Below are positions 7,304-11,116 of a stretch of 11,116 nt of DNA, one piece after another (within the stretch, counting starts at the first letter, position 1; every line of letters begins with the position of its first letter). The notes beneath the pieces are model-generated. The model saw only the letters and a list, made by a program, of their open reading frames with translations. It was not told the origin of the DNA and did no database searches. The stretch is from M3007 sp046299435 (lineage in GTDB: Bacteria > Bacteroidota > Bacteroidia > Chitinophagales > Saprospiraceae), in assembly GCA_046299435.1 (NCBI GenBank), contig JBKBIC010000159.1, positions 1 to 11,116 of the forward strand. The letters are read 5' to 3'. The position numbers and the translations under genes were made by a program.

Positions 7304-8494
7304 CTACAATTTCTGCTTCACCGCCGGGCGGCCAAAAAACGACACCCCGAGGCTGACGAAGATTTGCGAGCCGCCGAGGTCGGGCGTATCGTCGGCAAAA
7401 TTGAGGTGCTTGTAGCCCGCCCGGAAGCGCACCGCCGTCCAGCCGATGCGCCCCGACGCGGCGGGCGCGTGGCGGATTTTCCGGTCAATTTGGAGGCACG
7501 CCTGCCAATGGAACGAGTTGAAACTCAACGATGCGGTCTCCGCATCCGGGACGGAAGAGGTGCTGCCCACGCGCAGGAACGACACGCCCGCGCCTACGAG
7601 CGGTGTGATGCGGAACTGCCGGGTGTCCACCAAATCGAAGCCTGTTTCGATGCCCACGTCCACGACCGTCGCCGACGAATCGGGCGAGACGATGTAACTG
7701 CCGTCCGAAAACTCGCGGCGCACCTCCTGCCCGCCGACCTGCACCCGCAACGCGCCGCTCATGCGTTTTTGCCAGTAGCCGAAGCTCGCGCCGATGCCCC
7801 AGAACGGCTTGAAATTGATGCCCATCGCGCCGTCGTGCCTGCCGTTCAGCAGCATCAAATCGCCCATGAAACCATGCTTGGACGGCGCAAGCCCGTTGTA
7901 AATGTGCTGGTAGGTGTATTTTCGGAAGCGCGAATCCGGGTATTTTTTGAAAAAAGTGGCGGCTTTTTCGTCCTGTTCGCGGCGGCCAGCGTCGGTCGCA
8001 TCGGCCCGCAGCAGGTAATCGAGCAGCAAGACCGCGAACGCTTTTTCTTCCGCCGACAAAAAGCCGCGCTGCACCGCCGCGTACAACTCGAACCGCCGCT
8101 CGAACGATGTGCGGTCAACGATGCCGAACAAATCGTCCTCCGGCGGCGGCAACTGAAACATATACCTGCGCTTGAAAAGCGAGTCGTACTCGGCCACCTC
8201 GGCGAAAAGCATGGCAAAGTTTTCCGTCCAATAATAGAGCAGCCACCGCTCGTCGAAGAGCGTCGCGGCCTGCGTGTCGGATTCAAGTTCGGTTTGCAGG
8301 AAGCCAAGCCAAGCATTTGCCAGCCCGATATCGTCGCTTGCAAATGCCTCGCGGAGCTGGCCCCGTGCGGCAGCGACCTTGTCGGCAGGCTCGGCGGGCC
8401 ATTCGCGGATTTGTCGCATCAGGCTGTCCAGTGATTGGGCGGCCAGCACTTGGGCAAACACACAAAAAAGGAGGACGAGTTGCTGTTTTTTCAT
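7304..8494 (-). CDS. Exported protein of unknown function, probable outer-membrane beta-barrel
   Basis: A 396-residue protein I cannot assign to a named family. It starts with a signal peptide (MKKQQLVLLFCVFAQVLAAQ, probable cleavage near residue 19). Residues 21-200 are rich in Leu, Ala and charged residues and look helical, possibly repeat-like. From about 215 the sequence turns to alternating strands (GAMGINFKPFWGIGASFGYW, FRITPLVGAGVSFLRVGS, TAVRFRAGYKHLNF) and ends with IFVSLGVSFFGRP before a basic tail, as in small outer-membrane barrels. The ATG at 8494 lies 29 bases past the dapF stop on the same strand, so the two are probably co-transcribed, although nothing links their functions. 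Expression as a protein is well supported by the signal peptide, codon bias and strand; the barrel is an inference from pattern. Confidence 0.8.
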   Translation of the reverse strand: MKKQQLVLLFCVFAQVLAAQSLDSLMRQIREWPAEPADKVAAARGQLREAFASDDIGLANAWLGFLQTELESDTQAATLFDERWLLYYWTENFAMLFAEVAEYDSLFKRRYMFQLPPPEDDLFGIVDRTSFERRFELYAAVQRGFLSAEEKAFAVLLLDYLLRADATDAGRREQDEKAATFFKKYPDSRFRKYTYQHIYNGLAPSKHGFMGDLMLLNGRHDGAMGINFKPFWGIGASFGYWQKRMSGALRVQVGGQEVRREFSDGSYIVSPDSSATVVDVGIETGFDLVDTRQFRITPLVGAGVSFLRVGSTSSVPDAETASLSFNSFHWQACLQIDRKIRHAPAASGRIGWTAVRFRAGYKHLNFADDTPDLGGSQIFVSLGVSFFGRPAVKQKL

Positions 8495-8523
8495 AACCTA
8501 AAAAGACATCATGGAAGCCCGCA

Positions 8524-9342
8524 TCAGATGATTCCTTCAAACACCCGCACCGCTGGCCCGCACAGCCAAACGTCTGAAAATGAGCCGTTTGCATCGGCGG
8601 TGAAGCGCACGGCGAGGTTGCCGCCCCGCGTTTTTACCGGGATTTCGAGGCTGCCCGGCGACTGGCGCGTGTGCAAAAAATGGGCGAGCGCGGCAGCCGT
8701 CACGCCTGTGCCACAGGAGAGCGTTTCGTCCTCCACGCCGCGTTCGTAGGTCTGCATTTGGATGCCGTTTTCGAGCGCGGCGGCGAGGTTGACATTGATG
8801 CCCTCCGCCCGGAAACGCTCGGAATAGCGCACCGCGCGGCCTTCCCGCACGATGTCGAACGCCGCCAAATCGGGCACAAACCGGACAAAGTGCGGCGAGC
8901 CGGTGTTCAAAATATAGGTGTCCGGCGCAGCCATTTCGACGCTCGGCACGTCGCGCATTTTCAACTCGACCCACGTTTCGTCGGGCGTTTTACCGGTCCG
9001 TGAGGACTCCTGTGGAGGTGCGAACCGCGCCTCGTGCGGGCCGTCAATCGCCAAAAAACGGCACGTTTCGCCCTGCACCGCGCCCAGTTGGCGGGCAAAT
9101 GCGACCGTGCAACGGCCACCGTTGCCGCAAAAACTTTGGCTGCCGTCGCTGTTGAAATACACCATTTCAAAGTCGAAGTCCGGGTGTTTTTCGAGCAAAA
9201 TCACACCGTCTGCGCCGATGCCGAAGCGGCGGTCGCAGAGGCGGGCGACCTGCGCGACATCCGTGCGGGCGAGGTGCTGCCGCTCGCGCTGGTCGAGCAT
9301 CACGAAATCGTTGCCGGTGCCTTGATATTTGAAGAATTGCAT
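8524..9342 (-). CDS. dapF: Diaminopimelate epimerase
   Basis: Cytoplasmic, cofactor-independent epimerase converting LL- to meso-diaminopimelate, the last-but-one step of lysine synthesis and the source of the meso-DAP residue of peptidoglycan. The 272 residues match the usual family length. Both catalytic cysteines are present: C72 in SFCGNGGRC (70-78) and C210 in ETLSCGTG (206-213). Other hallmarks are KYQGTGNDF near the N-terminus (5-13), FGIGADGV (40-47), YFNSDGS (62-68), and YERGVEDET (199-207). The ATG at 9342 gives the typical MQFFKYQGTGNDF start. The open frame continuing upstream to 10308 runs antisense to the protease gene and is not part of the protein. The gene is followed after 29 bases by an exported-protein gene and is divergent from the Deg-type protease. 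Confidence 0.97.
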   Translation of the reverse strand: MQFFKYQGTGNDFVMLDQRERQHLARTDVAQVARLCDRRFGIGADGVILLEKHPDFDFEMVYFNSDGSQSFCGNGGRCTVAFARQLGAVQGETCRFLAIDGPHEARFAPPQESSRTGKTPDETWVELKMRDVPSVEMAAPDTYILNTGSPHFVRFVPDLAAFDIVREGRAVRYSERFRAEGINVNLAAALENGIQMQTYERGVEDETLSCGTGVTAAALAHFLHTRQSPGSLEIPVKTRGGNLAVRFTADANGSFSDVWLCGPAVRVFEGII

Positions 9343-9389
9343 AGCCGAATGGTGCGCCCGGTTTCGGGGTTCCGGGCGGTTTTGTGTTG

Positions 9390-9397
9390 CAAACGTA
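9390..9397 (-). promoter_or_regulatory. Candidate -7 promoter element for dapF
   Basis: On the minus strand TACGTTTG (9397 to 9390) matches TAnnTTTG and would give a leader of about 40 bases before the dapF ATG. No TTG lies 17-23 bases upstream. A second exact match, TATTTTTG (9439 to 9432), lies further upstream, also without a clear -33 element. Which one is used, if either, cannot be decided by eye. Confidence 0.3.
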
Positions 9398-9398
9398 G

Positions 9399-9427
9399 TT
9401 TGAGGCCAGCCGCCCGCCTTAATTTTG
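9399..9427 (+). promoter_or_regulatory. Bacteroidota-type promoter for the Deg-type protease
   Basis: TTTG at 9399-9402 and TAATTTTG at 9420-9427 are separated by 17 bases. This fits the TTG-N17-23-TAnnTTTG layout of Bacteroidota housekeeping promoters and is the only place in the window where I found both halves. Transcription would start near 9434, leaving a leader of about 150 bases before the ATG at 9584. The element overlaps the region holding the opposite-facing dapF candidate, so the two promoters may interfere. Confidence 0.55.
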
Positions 9428-9583
9428 GCATCAAAAATAAAAGTTAATCGCCGCCCGCTGCCCGGAATGGCAAAGCCTTGTTGCCAACTTTTCCGAATTG
9501 GTTTTGTCTTTGCAGTGCTTGAAAAGACTAAAAAATCGCGGTGCCGCGTTTGGCTTGCCGCCAACACACCAAACATTTTGACC

Positions 9584-11008
9584 ATGCAAAAACTGGGTTT
9601 CCTGCTCGTTTCGCTTTTCAGTTCGCTGTTGTCCATCTTTTTGTACCGCCAGTTTGACGGCCCGCGTGTCGTCTGGAACCCGGAGGACGGCGAGGCGCGG
9701 TACACGAGTTTGGTCGAAAAACTGTTCAACGCCCGCTCGCAGGGCGATTTCCGGTCGTCGTCGCCGACGGATTTCATCGTCGCGGCAGAGGTCTCCACGC
9801 CAGCGGTGGTCAACATCCGGGCCTTGCAGGAAGTGAACGGCGGCATTTGGAGCGGCGGCTCGCTCACGGGGTCGTCGGGGTCGGGGGTCATCATGTCGCC
9901 CGACGGGTACATCGTGACGAACACGCACGTCGTGGAAAACAGCCGCGACATCAAAGTGACGCTCGCCGACAAACGCGAGTACAAGGCCAAAATCGTCGGC
10001 ACCGACCCCAGCACCGACATCGCACTGCTGAAAATCGGCGAGGTTGGCCTGCCTTTCATCGTGTTCGGCAACTCAGATTCGGTGCGCGTGGGCGAGTGGG
10101 TGCTGGCCGTCGGCAACCCGTTCAACCTCGAAAGCACGGTGACAGCGGGCATCGTGAGCGCGAAAGGCCGCAACATCAACATCCTCGGCGGCGGCAGCAG
10201 CATCGAGTCGTTCATCCAAACCGACGCGGCGGTCAACCCCGGCAACAGCGGCGGCGCGTTGGTCAACACAGTAGGCGAACTGGTGGGCATCAATACGGCA
10301 ATCATCACAGAATCAGGTAGTTACGAAGGCTATTCGTTCGCCGTGCCGTCCAATTTGGTGCAAAAAGTCGTGCGCGATTTGCGCGAGTTTGGCGTGGTGC
10401 AGCGGGCGTTTTTGGGCGTGGGCATCCAAGATTTGGACAACGACTTGGCCGCCGAAGTCGGCCTCCCGACGGCAGAAGGCGTGTACGTCAACCGCATCAA
10501 TGCCAACGGCGGCGCGGAGGACGCGGGCCTGCAAGAGCGCGACGTGATTGTCGGCCTGAATGGTGTGAAAATCCGAAGCACCCCAGAGTTGCAAGAATTT
10601 GTCGGGCGGCTGCGCCCCGGCGACCAAGTCGCGCTCGATTACTGGCGCAGCGGCCGCAAAATCCGCTCAAAAGTCACCCTGAAAGACATCAACAACACCA
10701 TTGCCAGCACCCGCATCCGGGGCGACGAACTCGAAAACGACCTCGGCCTCGAACTCCGCGAACTCAACCGCGAGGAAAGGCGGCGGCTCAAAGTACAAGG
10801 CTGCGTGGTCACGAGCATCCGGCGCGGCAGCCTCGTGTACGATACCAATATGCAGCCGGGCTTCATCATTTCGAGCGTCAACGGCAGCCGCGTGAGCAAC
10901 GCCAACGAGGCCATCGAGGCCATACAATCGGCTCGCAATCAAGTGATTCTGGACGGCTACTACGAGGGCGAACCCGACTTGTACTCATATCGGTTCAGGA
11001 AGCGGTGA
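9584..11008 (+). CDS. HtrA/Deg-type trypsin-like serine protease with two PDZ domains
   Basis: Envelope quality-control protease that should degrade or trim misfolded exported proteins. It has 474 residues. A hydrophobic segment at 4-20 is a signal peptide or membrane anchor; a linker follows to about 65. The S1C protease domain covers about 66-265 with the complete triad H115 (VTNTHVV), D145 (DPSTDIALL) and S222 (NPGNSGGAL). PDZ1 covers about 276-368 (FLGVGIQDL onward) and a more divergent PDZ2 about 385-465 (LGLELREL onward), the DegP/DegQ arrangement. I chose the ATG at 9584 because it begins the signal sequence; the frame is open upstream to 9425 but that part lacks protein character and includes leader sequence. 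The gene is divergent from dapF, has its own promoter and ends before a terminator-like repeat. Whether it is DegP-, DegQ- or DegS-like in function cannot be told from sequence alone. Confidence 0.95.
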   Translation: MQKLGFLLVSLFSSLLSIFLYRQFDGPRVVWNPEDGEARYTSLVEKLFNARSQGDFRSSSPTDFIVAAEVSTPAVVNIRALQEVNGGIWSGGSLTGSSGSGVIMSPDGYIVTNTHVVENSRDIKVTLADKREYKAKIVGTDPSTDIALLKIGEVGLPFIVFGNSDSVRVGEWVLAVGNPFNLESTVTAGIVSAKGRNINILGGGSSIESFIQTDAAVNPGNSGGALVNTVGELVGINTAIITESGSYEGYSFAVPSNLVQKVVRDLREFGVVQRAFLGVGIQDLDNDLAAEVGLPTAEGVYVNRINANGGAEDAGLQERDVIVGLNGVKIRSTPELQEFVGRLRPGDQVALDYWRSGRKIRSKVTLKDINNTIASTRIRGDELENDLGLELRELNREERRRLKVQGCVVTSIRRGSLVYDTNMQPGFIISSVNGSRVSNANEAIEAIQSARNQVILDGYYEGEPDLYSYRFRKR

Positions 11009-11019
11009 GGCCGGGGTGA

Positions 11020-11089
11020 GTTTAAAAGTTGAAGGGTTGAAAAGTTGAAAAATGCAGTTTGCTGCAAACCTTTTTAAACTTTTAAACCC
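11020..11089 (+). repeat. AT-rich inverted array of 8-bp units, probable terminator of the protease gene
   Basis: Four consecutive octamers read GTTTAAAA, GTTGAAGG, GTTGAAAA, GTTGAAAA (11020-11051). They face two inverted octamers TTTTAAAC, TTTTAAAC (11072-11087) across a small hairpin GCAG-TTTG-CTGC (11054-11065). The outer arms 11034-11052 and 11071-11089 pair at 17 of 19 positions. It begins 11 bases after the protease stop, so a terminator role is likely. The A-, G- and T-rich arms differ sharply in composition from the coding DNA beside them, and such units may recur elsewhere in the genome. Confidence 0.6.
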
Positions 11090-11116
11090 TTTCAAAATTT
11101 ACCCTCTTTAAACCTT

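Noticed and set aside
7277..8434. A 385-codon plus-strand frame opposite the exported-protein gene.
   Set aside because: Arg/Ala-rich composition without a signal or domain; the minus strand has a signal peptide and a barrel-like C-terminus.
9537..9564. Two tiny hairpins in the protease leader (CGCGGTGCCGCG and TTGGC/GCCAA).
   Set aside because: Stems of four to five pairs are expected by chance in GC-rich DNA; nothing suggests a riboswitch or operator.
9343..10308. A 322-codon upstream extension of the dapF frame.
   Set aside because: It runs antisense to the Deg-type protease; dapF has its family-typical start at 9342.
1..11116. CRISPR arrays, tRNA or rRNA genes, transposases, toxin-antitoxin pairs.
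   Set aside because: I saw no spaced direct repeats of CRISPR type, no cloverleaf or rRNA sequence, no transposase motifs and no small toxin-antitoxin pair.

Overview
The window most likely comes from a GC-rich member of the Bacteroidota, possibly a Saprospiria-like lineage. Three things suggest this: an ABC-2 permease fused to an M1 peptidase, which is characteristic of this phylum; promoter elements of the TTG / TAnnTTTG type; and starts with weak or no Shine-Dalgarno sequence. Phylum is inferred with fair confidence, anything finer is a guess.

Layout. (1) Positions 1-1695, minus strand: a type II restriction-modification operon. An MvaI/BcnI-family endonuclease gene is followed, with an ATGA stop/start overlap, by a DNA methyltransferase gene that runs off the left edge. 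By sampled lines this part is about 42-45% GC, against about 60% to its right, so it looks acquired. (2) 1772-6254, minus: a two-gene transport operon, an ABC ATPase followed by a 1198-residue protein joining an ABC-2 type membrane region (about 13 membrane segments) to a periplasmic M1-type zinc aminopeptidase. A strong GC-rich hairpin separates it from the R-M operon. (3) 6502-7197, plus: a small lipoprotein of unknown function, divergent from the ABC operon. (4) 7304-9342, minus: dapF (diaminopimelate epimerase, for lysine and peptidoglycan), then an unknown exported protein with a helical N-terminal half and a probable outer-membrane beta-barrel. A large hairpin lies between this unit and the convergent lipoprotein gene. 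(5) 9584-11008, plus: an HtrA/Deg-type serine protease with two PDZ domains, divergent from dapF and preceded by a good Bacteroidota-type promoter. It ends in an AT-rich inverted array of 8-bp units that probably works as a terminator.

The genes do not form one pathway, though most of the right-hand part concerns the cell envelope (peptidoglycan precursor, outer membrane, lipoprotein, envelope protease, transporter-peptidase). I found no convincing undescribed multi-gene system. The most informative signal that annotation does not explain is base composition: I count one CCWGG site in 11.1 kb but roughly 35-40 CCSGG sites. This fits long-term avoidance of CCWGG and suggests that the neighbouring MvaI/BcnI-family enzyme cuts CCWGG.
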